Below, in pieces: positions 16,101-23,214 of a stretch of DNA of 64,000 nucleotides. Made by a program: the position numbers and the translations under genes. The stretch is from CAZZKG01 sp964654825. Lineage in GTDB: Bacteria > Gemmatimonadota > CAZMKB01. Under the pieces are notes generated by a model that was not told where the DNA came from, searched no databases, and saw nothing but the letters and a program-made list of their open reading frames with translations. The number at the start of each line of letters is the position of its first letter. Position 1 is the first letter of the stretch. The DNA is taken from NCBI GenBank assembly GCA_964654825.1, contig CAZZKG010000015.1, forward strand, positions 7,055 through 71,054. Reading direction: 5' to 3'.

Positions 16101-16394
16101 ATGACGAAGGCAGACATAGTCGAAAGAATTTCTGCCACCACCGGATTGACCAAAAAAGATACCGCGATGGTGATCAACAGGTTTTTCGAAGTCGTGACCG
16201 AGGCACTGTCTCAGGGGAACAACATCGAGATACGTGGATTCGGGAGCTTCAAGGTAAAGACTCGACGCGCACGGAAAGCACGCAATCCCAGAACCGGTGA
16301 AACAGTAGATGTTCCATCGCGGCAGGTCCCGACATTTAAACCTTCTAAGGAGCTGAAAGATATAGTATCATCAAGTAACGAGCCCACAATCTGA
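16101..16394 (+). CDS. HU/IHF-family nucleoid DNA-binding protein
   Basis: The protein has 97 residues. It begins MTKADIVERISATTGLTKKD, contains the conserved IEIRGFGSFKVKTRRARKARNPRTGE arm region with the intercalating Pro (NPRTGE), and ends KELKDIVS. It is a homo- or heterodimeric DNA-bending protein. AGGAGG lies 9 bp before the ATG. Whether it is HU or an IHF subunit cannot be decided from this one sequence. Confidence 0.93.
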   Translation: MTKADIVERISATTGLTKKDTAMVINRFFEVVTEALSQGNNIEIRGFGSFKVKTRRARKARNPRTGETVDVPSRQVPTFKPSKELKDIVSSSNEPTI

Positions 16395-16493
16395 ACTGAG
16401 ACCGGTACTACGTCACGATTCACTGTTCGTTCACAAACAAGCACCACCGCGTCGATGCATTCCAGGGTACAGATTGTCGATGACTTTTGAGAT

Positions 16494-16524
16494 GTAGAGC
16501 TCGAGAGGAGGGCTCTACTTTTCT
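16494..16524 (+). terminator. Intrinsic terminator after the HU gene
   Basis: GTAGAGC (16494-16500) pairs with GCTCTAC (16512-16518), then TTTTCT. It lies 100 bp after the HU stop and 50 bp before tRNA-Arg, separating the two units. Confidence 0.7.
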
Positions 16525-16572
16525 AAAAGCCTGACGATTGGCGGTGGGATTGTACCTCTTACTCGATTTTTT

Positions 16573-16645
16573 GCCCCAGTAGTTTAACTGGATAAAGCAC
16601 AGGCCTCCGGAGCCTGAGTTGGAGATTCGAGTTCTCCCTGGGGCA
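16573..16645 (+). tRNA. tRNA-Arg (CCG), CCA not encoded
   Basis: The acceptor GCCCCAG (16573-16579) pairs with CTGGGGC (16638-16644). The anticodon stem CAGGC/GCCTG encloses CTCCGGA with anticodon CCG at 16607-16609. The T arm is GGAGA-TTCGAGT-TCTCC. The sequence after the discriminator A is ACA, so CCA must be added by the enzyme encoded at 60265. The methylthiotransferase gene starts 12 bp downstream, implying co-transcription and processing. Confidence 0.93.
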
Positions 16646-16657
16646 ACACTTTAATTT

Positions 16658-17980
16658 ATGACTTACTATATCGTACATTTCGGATGCAAGACAAACAAGT
16701 ATGATGCAGTCGCCCTGACGTTGCCTCTGACTGCTCGTGGCTGTCGGGAAGTGGCCTCACCCGCGGAAGCGGATATTATCATCGTCAATACCTGTACAGT
16801 GACAGCGCGGAGTGATGCGAAGGCACGGGCACGGGTACGGCATCTCCACCGTGAGAATCCCGAAGCATCGATTATCGTTTCGGGGTGCTCCGTCCTGACC
16901 CAGGGCAAACGGATTACGTCTCTTCCCGGAGTTGAACTCGCGCTAGGCGTCGGAGAGGTTGAAAAATTCCTCCGGTTTATCGATGAGCGTAATAAAATCG
17001 GGACCGACGGTGTCCAGCCTAAGGACATAATCCCCGATGACTTCATCGATCCGTGGGAATCCGGTATCAGGCGATTTCCAGGCAGGAGCAGGGCTTATCT
17101 GAAAATTCAGGATGGTTGTGATAACCGCTGCACCTACTGTGTCATTCCGAGTGTGAGGGGCAGGAGCAGGTCGAGGCTGCCGGATACCATCGTGAGAGAA
17201 GCAAGAGCGCTGCTGTCTGCCGGTCACACCGAGCTGGTCCTGACCGGTATCCATATCGGCTGCTATGGGAAGGACCTGGACCAGCAGATCGGATTGATCG
17301 GACTCATCCACAGGCTTCTTTCAGAAACCGTCGTCTCCATGCTGAGGCTCGGTTCGCTGAACGCCGATGAAGTGAGTGGGGATCTGCTCGACCTGATGAG
17401 TTCCGAAGAAAGGATCGCCAGGCATCTTCACATTCCTCTCCAGAGCGGGAGCGACCGGGTGCTTGGTTCGATGGCGCGGTCTTACAGGCGGGAGAAGTTC
17501 GTGTCGGTAGTCGAGCGGGCTGTCGACAGTGTACCTGTCATCAATATCGGCAGTGACGTGATCGTCGGATTTCCGACGGAAGAAGAGATGGATTTCGATG
17601 AGTCATATCACCTGATCGACAATCTCCCCATCGGATATCTGCACGTTTTCAGGTATTCGGACCGCCCCGGCATGCGGTCAACCGGGTTTACGAAAAACGC
17701 TTCATCAAAGGAGATCACCTCGCGGTGCAGAAGGATGAAACGGCTCGGTGAGCAAAAGCGTGTCGCATTTCTCCGGAAGATGCTGGGACAGGAACTTCTC
17801 GCCGTTTACGAAAAACAGTCCGAAGGCAGAGAAGCTCTCTACAGAAGTACAAATTACCTGAAGCTTTTTGTGGAAGATCCGATGCTTCGTCGTTCTCCGA
17901 TAATCCTGACGCCATACGGATTCACCGAGGACGGACTCCGGTGCCGGCAGGCTGTGGGTGTCGAGGAGGCGGTTGTTTGA
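16658..17980 (+). CDS. mtaB: tRNA (t6A37) methylthiotransferase MtaB
   Basis: Radical-SAM enzyme that adds a methylthio group to t6A37 of ANN-decoding tRNAs. Seen: the N-terminal UPF0004 domain with Cys10 (HFGCKTN), VNTCTV and SGCSV for the auxiliary 4Fe-4S cluster; the radical-SAM motif CDNRCTYC in KIQDGCDNRCTYCVIPSVRGRSRS; then PLQSGSDRVLGSMARSYRRE and a C-terminal TRAM-like part. GCKTN and GRSRSR favour MtaB over MiaB. The protein has 440 residues. The start is only 12 bp after tRNA-Arg and has no clear ribosome-binding site. miaB follows 1 bp later, an arrangement of two tRNA-37 modification enzymes. Confidence 0.9.
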   Translation: MTYYIVHFGCKTNKYDAVALTLPLTARGCREVASPAEADIIIVNTCTVTARSDAKARARVRHLHRENPEASIIVSGCSVLTQGKRITSLPGVELALGVGEVEKFLRFIDERNKIGTDGVQPKDIIPDDFIDPWESGIRRFPGRSRAYLKIQDGCDNRCTYCVIPSVRGRSRSRLPDTIVREARALLSAGHTELVLTGIHIGCYGKDLDQQIGLIGLIHRLLSETVVSMLRLGSLNADEVSGDLLDLMSSEERIARHLHIPLQSGSDRVLGSMARSYRREKFVSVVERAVDSVPVINIGSDVIVGFPTEEEMDFDESYHLIDNLPIGYLHVFRYSDRPGMRSTGFTKNASSKEITSRCRRMKRLGEQKRVAFLRKMLGQELLAVYEKQSEGREALYRSTNYLKLFVEDPMLRRSPIILTPYGFTEDGLRCRQAVGVEEAVV

Positions 17981-17981
17981 A

Positions 17982-19292
17982 ATGAAAACGTGTTATGTCG
18001 AATCATACGGGTGTCAGATGAACAGCTACGACAGTGATCTCATCAGACATATCATGAGTTCCTCCGGTTACCAGGCGGTCAATGCTCCGGAGGATGCCGA
18101 CATCATTCTGATAAATACCTGTTCAGTGAGAAACCATGCCGAGCAGAGAGTACTCGGCAGGGTTTCAGAGCTCAACAGACTCAAACAGAAAAATCCGGAT
18201 CGCTTACTCGGAGTTCTTGGATGCATGGCGCAGCGCTGCGGCGAGAAGATACTGGAAAATGCTCCCTATGTTGATCTGGTCATGGGCCCCGGGTCATACA
18301 GAGCACTACCGGGTACGATAGATCTTCTTGCGGATGAGAAGCAGCTTGCCGTCCTCGACAACGGGAGACATGAGACATACGAGGGGCTGGCACCCCCCGC
18401 CCAGGGGAAGACACAGGTGATGATTCCGATTATGAGAGGGTGCAATGAACACTGCACATACTGTATCGTTCCCCGTGTCCGAGGCGGTGAGAGAAATCGA
18501 TCACCGGAGGATATCTGCCGTGAAGTGCAGGATGCCCTCCGGGATGATGCAGTTGAAGTTACGCTGCTCGGGCAGAACATCACCGCATATCGGCACCGCT
18601 CGGCCGATCTCGCCTGCATCCTCGATAGCGTTTCACGCATGCCTGGGTTGAAAAGGCTGCGTTTTCTCACATCACACCCACGGCACCTCACCGAGGACGT
18701 TATTGAGATCATGGCAAAACGGGAGAACATCTGCCATCATATTCACCTCCCGGTGCAATCCGGTTCAAACAGGATTCTCAAGCTGATGGGGAGAAGGTAC
18801 ACCGTCGAGGACTATCTGAGGAAAATCAACACATTCAAAAACATGATTCCCGACATTTCCATTTCGACCGACCTCATCGCCGGATTTCCCGGAGAGAGTG
18901 ATGGCGACTTCGAGGAAACTCTGCTCCTGATGAAGGAAGTCGTGTTCGATGATGCGTTCACCTACAAGTACTCACCTCGACCCGGCACACCGGCCGCAAG
19001 GATGAGAAATTCGATCGATCCGGTCGAGTCACAGGGAAGACTCGAGGAACTCATCTCTCTTCAGAGGCAGCACACTGCCGGGAGAAACCATTCCCTGATC
19101 GGCAGATCGGTCGAAGTGCTGGTCGAGAAGTATTCGAAAAGAGGAGACGGCGAATATTTTGGAAAGACCTCGTGTGCCAGGAACGTGGTGTTTGAGAAAG
19201 ACTCGAAAGAGTACAAACCGGGAGATCTGGTGAGTGTCCGCGTCAGCGGTTCCACCGGCCCGACTCTTCTCGGTCACTCCATAGAGACGTAA
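17982..19292 (+). CDS. miaB: tRNA-2-methylthio-N6-dimethylallyladenosine synthase
   Basis: Converts i6A37 to ms2i6A37 in tRNAs. Seen: ESYGCQMNSYDSDLI, INTCSVRNHAEQRVLGR, LGCMAQRCGE, and the radical-SAM motif CNEHCTYC in MRGCNEHCTYCIVPRVRGGERNRS, followed by HLPVQSGSNRILKLMGRRYT. A C-terminal TRAM domain (residues about 375-435) is present. The protein has 436 residues. The ATG at 17982 follows the mtaB stop by one base, with GGAGG about 12 bp upstream in the mtaB end. The enzyme making its i6A substrate, miaA, is at 41540 in this window. Confidence 0.95.
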   Translation: MKTCYVESYGCQMNSYDSDLIRHIMSSSGYQAVNAPEDADIILINTCSVRNHAEQRVLGRVSELNRLKQKNPDRLLGVLGCMAQRCGEKILENAPYVDLVMGPGSYRALPGTIDLLADEKQLAVLDNGRHETYEGLAPPAQGKTQVMIPIMRGCNEHCTYCIVPRVRGGERNRSPEDICREVQDALRDDAVEVTLLGQNITAYRHRSADLACILDSVSRMPGLKRLRFLTSHPRHLTEDVIEIMAKRENICHHIHLPVQSGSNRILKLMGRRYTVEDYLRKINTFKNMIPDISISTDLIAGFPGESDGDFEETLLLMKEVVFDDAFTYKYSPRPGTPAARMRNSIDPVESQGRLEELISLQRQHTAGRNHSLIGRSVEVLVEKYSKRGDGEYFGKTSCARNVVFEKDSKEYKPGDLVSVRVSGSTGPTLLGHSIET

Positions 19293-19311
19293 TAGACCGG
19301 AGGTTAGGAGT

Positions 19312-19629
19312 ATGTGGTTGATCAGGACATTGTTTCCTGCTGTTATGGTGATTATCCTGCTGGGATTTGCATTCCTCAATCCAACAGAGACTGTGAACGT
19401 GAACCTGTTCTGGAAAACGTATTTTGAAGTTCAACTGACAATCGTTGTGCTTTTCTCTGTACTACTCGGCATGGCAATGATGCTCTCACTCTCTGTATAC
19501 CATGACATCAAGATTCGAGCCCAGATGAAGAGGCTGAGAACCGAAAAGACAAAGTTCGAAGAAGAACTCATGACTCTGAGAACCACTCCCCTGGAGGGGC
19601 TCGACTCATCCACAGAGGAGCAGAAATAA
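19312..19629 (+). CDS. lapA: LapA-domain membrane protein
   Basis: The protein has 105 residues. There are two transmembrane helices (about 4-21 and 38-62) joined by a short loop, NPTETVNVNLFWKTYFEVQL, which contains the family pattern (N-x-x-x-V-x-V-N/D-x-x). A cytoplasmic charged coiled-coil tail follows. This matches the LapA (DUF1049) domain, whose E. coli member works with LapB on LPS assembly and LpxC turnover. The stop overlaps the lapB ATG by one base. The gene symbol rests on the domain plus the adjacent lapB-like gene. Confidence 0.8.
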   Translation: MWLIRTLFPAVMVIILLGFAFLNPTETVNVNLFWKTYFEVQLTIVVLFSVLLGMAMMLSLSVYHDIKIRAQMKRLRTEKTKFEEELMTLRTTPLEGLDSSTEEQK

Positions 19630-20786
19630 TGGAACCGATACTATGGATTGTATTTTTCGCGGTTCTTCTTATTGTGATTGTCGTCGGGAGGAAATTTTTC
19701 TCTTCGGATACTAAAAACGGTATCGAAACCAACAAGTATTATATACAGGCGCTCGAATCGCTCGCAGGAGGAGGTGGTATACCCAATGAAGCAATACAAC
19801 TTCTCAAGAAATCTATCGAGACAAACCCTTCCTCATTCGCACCGTACCTCCTGCTTGGTGATCTCCTGAGAAAGAAGGGTGATGTCGGGAGATCACTCAA
19901 ACTCCATAAGGAGCTTTCTCTTCGCCCGAACCTGAGCAGGGACCAGTTGATTATGGTGCTGAAGAGTCTAGTGAAAGATCAGATTGCTCTTCGCGTGTTC
20001 GGGGATGCGGTCAGTGGATGTGAGAAGATACTCAACCTGGATAAAAAAGACCGTGAGACCCATGAGATACTTCTCACTGCCTATGAAGGACAGAGAATGT
20101 GGGATGAGGCTATCGAGGTGTCCAGGAAGTTTGCCCGGTTTTTTCTCACAGGCGGGAAGGCATACCAGGCATATTATCTCAGCTATATCGCACGGCAGGA
20201 GATGAAAGAGGACAGGGAAGCAGCGAAGAAAAAATTGAAAAAAGCTCTCTCCCTGGATCCATCGTGTCAGTCGGCCCAGGTCTTTCTCGGTGATGTCTAC
20301 TACGAGGAGAAAGATTTTGACAAGGCTATCGAAATATGGAGTAACTTCCTCAAGAACAATCCTGAAGCCATAAAGGAGCTGGCCTCGCGTCTCGAGAAGG
20401 CGTATTTCGAGGAAGGTCAGTTCGGCAGGATGGTGGAGGTGTACGAAAATCTGAGTCACGATCTTCCAGGCAACCCCGATGTGCTTATCGGACTCTCACG
20501 CATGTATCACAAAAAAGGGGAATTGGACGCGGCGCTGAGACTGGCTACCGAGGCAAAAGATCTTGATTCGAAAAATCCGGAGGTGTATCGGACACTCGTC
20601 GAACTCTACCACGACAAGAAAAACTACGAGCCACTTCTTTCGATACTCAAGGAGTATTTCGAGGAGAAGGTTAGTGCGTTTGATCGCTCCGATTGTGGAT
20701 CCTGTGGGTACAGTTCGGAAGAGCTGTTCTGGAGATGTCCGCAGTGCGGTACCTGGCAGGTGGAATTTCAGGAAAAGGTGCAGTAA
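19629..20786 (+). CDS. lapB: LapB-like TPR protein with C-terminal rubredoxin-type zinc ribbon
   Basis: The protein has 385 residues. One N-terminal membrane anchor (residues 4-22) is followed by a TPR array (residues about 30-340, for example GGIPNEAIQLLKKSIETNPSSFAPYLLLGDL and KDFDKAIEIWSNFLKNNPEAI). The end is C356xxC359...C370xxC373 (DCGSCGYSSEELFWRCPQCGTW), the rubredoxin-like metal site that marks LapB/YciM. In E. coli LapB recruits LpxC to FtsH, setting LPS levels. The lapA neighbour supports the call. A single-base overlap couples it to lapA, and the ParA gene follows after 12 bp. Confidence 0.85.
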   Translation: MEPILWIVFFAVLLIVIVVGRKFFSSDTKNGIETNKYYIQALESLAGGGGIPNEAIQLLKKSIETNPSSFAPYLLLGDLLRKKGDVGRSLKLHKELSLRPNLSRDQLIMVLKSLVKDQIALRVFGDAVSGCEKILNLDKKDRETHEILLTAYEGQRMWDEAIEVSRKFARFFLTGGKAYQAYYLSYIARQEMKEDREAAKKKLKKALSLDPSCQSAQVFLGDVYYEEKDFDKAIEIWSNFLKNNPEAIKELASRLEKAYFEEGQFGRMVEVYENLSHDLPGNPDVLIGLSRMYHKKGELDAALRLATEAKDLDSKNPEVYRTLVELYHDKKNYEPLLSILKEYFEEKVSAFDRSDCGSCGYSSEELFWRCPQCGTWQVEFQEKVQ

Positions 20787-20798
20787 GGGGTTAATGGT

Positions 20799-21542
20799 AT
20801 GAGCATTAAAAAAATCGCTGTCATCACTTCAAAAGGAGGAGCCGGAAAAACGACCACTACTGTAAATCTCGGTCACGGCCTCGCTCTTAAGGGCAAGAGA
20901 GTGCTTCTGGTAGACTGTGATTCTCAGGGGAGCATCGGGACTTCGTTCAGAATGAGGGCAAACGGCAGTCTTTCAGATCTTTTCCTGCACGGTAGAGGAA
21001 CACTCACGCAGGTAAGACCGAATCTGTTTATCCTTCCCTCGGGGGGGATCAAACTGGCTGAAGCCGAGAGAGTGATTGCCAACAAGGTGGGGAGAGAGTT
21101 CATCCTTAAAAACGCCATGGCGGGTTTACTGAATGTTGATTACATCATTTGTGATTGTTCCCCTTCAGTGAACCTGGTGAACATCAACGCACTTTCTTTC
21201 GTCGACATGTTCATTCTTCCCGTGAGCATGGACTTCCTCGCGTTCGAGGGCGCAAAACAAACACTAAGACTTGTGAAAGAAGTTCGTAATTTTGCCAACA
21301 CCGAACTCGAACTGATGGGTATTCTCCCCACTCAGTTCGACTCGAGGACCAGGATTTCAAGGAGGATTCTGGAGCTCTTACGCGTCAACTTTCAGAAACA
21401 CATGTTCGGTACGATCATTCGCGTGAACACCAGATTCAGGGAAGCCCCGAACTTCGGTAAAAGTATTTTCGAATATGCCCCTGGATCGACTGCGAGTGAG
21501 GATTATCTCTCACTTACCGAGGAGGTATTGTCGAGACTGTGA
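20799..21542 (+). CDS. ParA/MinD-family partition-type ATPase
   Basis: The protein has 247 residues. Deviant Walker A ITSKGGAGKTTTTVNLGHGLA (signature Lys12, catalytic Lys17), Walker A' LLVDCDSQGSIG and Walker B YIICDCSPS are all intact. This is a ParA/Soj-like ATPase that would dimerise on ATP and probably bind DNA non-specifically. The partner in classic systems is ParB; here the next gene overlaps by 4 bp and encodes a small ribbon-helix-helix-like protein instead. Together they resemble plasmid-type or orphan ParA/RHH pairs. The location between lapAB and rpoZ is unusual for the chromosomal parAB locus, so the cargo is unknown. Confidence 0.85.
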   Translation: MSIKKIAVITSKGGAGKTTTTVNLGHGLALKGKRVLLVDCDSQGSIGTSFRMRANGSLSDLFLHGRGTLTQVRPNLFILPSGGIKLAEAERVIANKVGREFILKNAMAGLLNVDYIICDCSPSVNLVNINALSFVDMFILPVSMDFLAFEGAKQTLRLVKEVRNFANTELELMGILPTQFDSRTRISRRILELLRVNFQKHMFGTIIRVNTRFREAPNFGKSIFEYAPGSTASEDYLSLTEEVLSRL

Positions 21543-21814
21543 ATGAAGAGAGAGGCAAAAAGCAGGGACGGGATCACACGGACAGCCGGCAAGACGGGGT
21601 CCTTCGTTCCATGTTCACGAACAGTTTTCAGACCGGCGGTAGTGAGATACTCGAACCGATCCAGCTCTCGGTTACCATCTACCGTCCCGAGCTGGAACAC
21701 ATCGATCGAGTACGCAGCCATCTGAAGAACAGGGGTGTTGGTGAAATATCACGGAACGATCTCATCCGCTACGGGATCAATCTACTCAGTGAGAGGGATT
21801 TTTTAAAAGGATGA
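21539..21814 (+). CDS. Small putative ribbon-helix-helix partner of the ParA-like ATPase
   Basis: The protein has 91 residues. It starts at a GTG overlapping the ATPase stop (GTGA). The first 35 residues are charged and probably disordered. The remainder, QLSVTIYRPELEHIDRVRSHL followed by SRNDLIRYGINLLSE, has a short beta-strand and two helices in the pattern of ribbon-helix-helix DNA-binding proteins. A role as DNA-binding or adaptor partner of the ATPase is inferred from the overlap and fold pattern. GGAGG lies 15 bp upstream, so translation is probably coupled. Confidence 0.6.
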   Translation: MNEERGKKQGRDHTDSRQDGVLRSMFTNSFQTGGSEILEPIQLSVTIYRPELEHIDRVRSHLKNRGVGEISRNDLIRYGINLLSERDFLKG

Positions 21815-21925
21815 AGAAAGAAAACACTGGAACTTTTGATTCCGTCAAGGGGTACAATATAGTGCCCCCCCCTAATTGTGGTCGTTTTCACCTATTCCAT
21901 TGGTACACAAGGAGGTAGAGAAGTC

Positions 21926-22159
21926 ATGCCCAATCCACTGATTGTGGACGAGAAGAAACTCGAAAATCTGAGGAATAGGTATGAACTCATAATCGTCGCT
22001 GCGAAGCGGTCCAGACAGCTGCGGGACGGAAGCCAGCCTCTGATCCTGGTGGGTTCTGACAAAGAAGCGGTCATAGCACTCCAGGAGGTGCTGGATGGTC
22101 TGGTAGTTGCGACGGATGTGCCCAGGCAGAGAAGAGATAACGAACAGAAAACCGAATGA
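21926..22159 (+). CDS. rpoZ: RNA polymerase omega subunit
   Basis: The protein has 77 residues. The motif NRYELIIVAAKRSRQLRDGSQPLI followed by AVIALQEVLDGLV is the conserved core of omega (helix with RxxAxRARQL in other species). The start at 21926 has AAGGAGG 10 bp upstream; the frame extends further up without ribosome-binding support. Omega supports assembly of the beta' subunit. It lies 11 bp ahead of the sigma gene. A C8 run sits at about 21865-21872 in the leader. Confidence 0.85.
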   Translation: MPNPLIVDEKKLENLRNRYELIIVAAKRSRQLRDGSQPLILVGSDKEAVIALQEVLDGLVVATDVPRQRRDNEQKTE

Positions 22160-22170
22160 GGTGGTAAACA

Positions 22171-23052
22171 TTGACAGAAAAAGGCAAAACTCTCACGAAA
22201 AAGTCCAGAAAGAGAATTCACGTGGACGATGAGATGCTCAGGCTCTATTTTCAGGAGATCGATCGGTATCCGCTCCTGAAGCGGGATGAAGAAGCAGAGC
22301 TGTGTGGGAAAATTCGGAGTGGTGATCAGGAGGCTCTCGAAATCCTGACAAGATCCAACCTCCGATTTGTGGTTTCTGTCGCGCTCAAGTACCAGAATCT
22401 CGGGCTTGTCCTCTCCGATCTGATCGCTGAGGGAAACGTCGGCCTGATGCGGGCTGCACTCAAGTTTGATGAGAAGAGAAAGGTTCGGTTCATCTCCTAC
22501 GCTGTCTGGTGGATCCGGCAGGCGATCCTTCAGGCGATTTCAGAGCAGTCGAGAGCTTTCAGGGTTCCACTTAACAAGTCCGGCACTCTTCAGAAAATCG
22601 GAAGGACGGCGAGTCTCCTGACCCAGGAACTCGGCAGAGAACCTACCGATGAAGAGATCGCCAGCTCGATCGACATGGACAGCAAAGAGATGAATCAGCT
22701 TCTCAAACTAACGAAGGTCCCCATATCGCTGGACCAGTCGCGTGGATTCGATTCAGATGACTCGAACATCCGTGATTACATCGCAGACGAGAACCAGAGG
22801 GCACCCGATGAAATCACGTTCGAGAAGATCAGGACCGAACTGATCGATTACGTTATCTCGATGCTCAATGAGCGGGAGGCTACGATCCTGAGGCTTTACT
22901 ACGGCCTTGGTGACAGGGAACCCATGACGCTGGAGGAAATAGGCTCGATCCTCGGTGTGACAAGAGAACGTGTGAGACAGATCAAAGAACGTGCTATCGA
23001 AAAATTGGGCGAAGTCTCAAAGAGTAAACTTCTGGAGACCTTTCTCAGTTAA
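22171..23052 (+). CDS. rpoD: Primary-type sigma-70 factor (RpoD/SigA family, short form)
   Basis: The protein has 293 residues from a TTG start with GAGGTGG upstream. Region 1.2 (DDEMLRLYFQEIDRYPLL), region 2 (NLRFVVSVALKYQNLGL, DLIAEGNVGLMRAALKFDEKRKVRFISYAVWWIRQAI), region 3 and region 4 (LEEIGSILGVTRERVRQIKERAIEKL) are all present. Region 1.1 and the non-conserved insert are missing, as in the short primary sigma factors of Bacteroidetes and Chlorobi relatives, or in group-2 sigmas. Co-location with rpoZ supports a housekeeping role but does not prove it. The consensus TTGACA/TATAAT promoters in this window agree with its region 2.4 and 4.2. A strong terminator follows. Confidence 0.88.
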   Translation: MTEKGKTLTKKSRKRIHVDDEMLRLYFQEIDRYPLLKRDEEAELCGKIRSGDQEALEILTRSNLRFVVSVALKYQNLGLVLSDLIAEGNVGLMRAALKFDEKRKVRFISYAVWWIRQAILQAISEQSRAFRVPLNKSGTLQKIGRTASLLTQELGREPTDEEIASSIDMDSKEMNQLLKLTKVPISLDQSRGFDSDDSNIRDYIADENQRAPDEITFEKIRTELIDYVISMLNEREATILRLYYGLGDREPMTLEEIGSILGVTRERVRQIKERAIEKLGEVSKSKLLETFLS

Positions 23053-23071
23053 CCCCCTTTTTAACTGGAGA

Positions 23072-23105
23072 ATCCCTCCGGGTTTCCTTGCCCGGAGGGA
23101 TTTTT
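23072..23105 (+). terminator. Strong intrinsic terminator after the sigma gene
   Basis: ATCCCTCCGGG (23072-23082) pairs perfectly with CCCGGAGGGAT (23091-23101) around an 8-nt loop, followed by five T. Confidence 0.92.
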
Positions 23106-23214
23106 CGCTTATATTCAGATTTATCACGCCTGTCGTTTCTTTCTATACTGACTTTCCCCCCGTTAATGCTTTCTCCTCCCGGCCCGGGCGTTGGTCCTTC
23201 GAGGGTGCAAAAAC

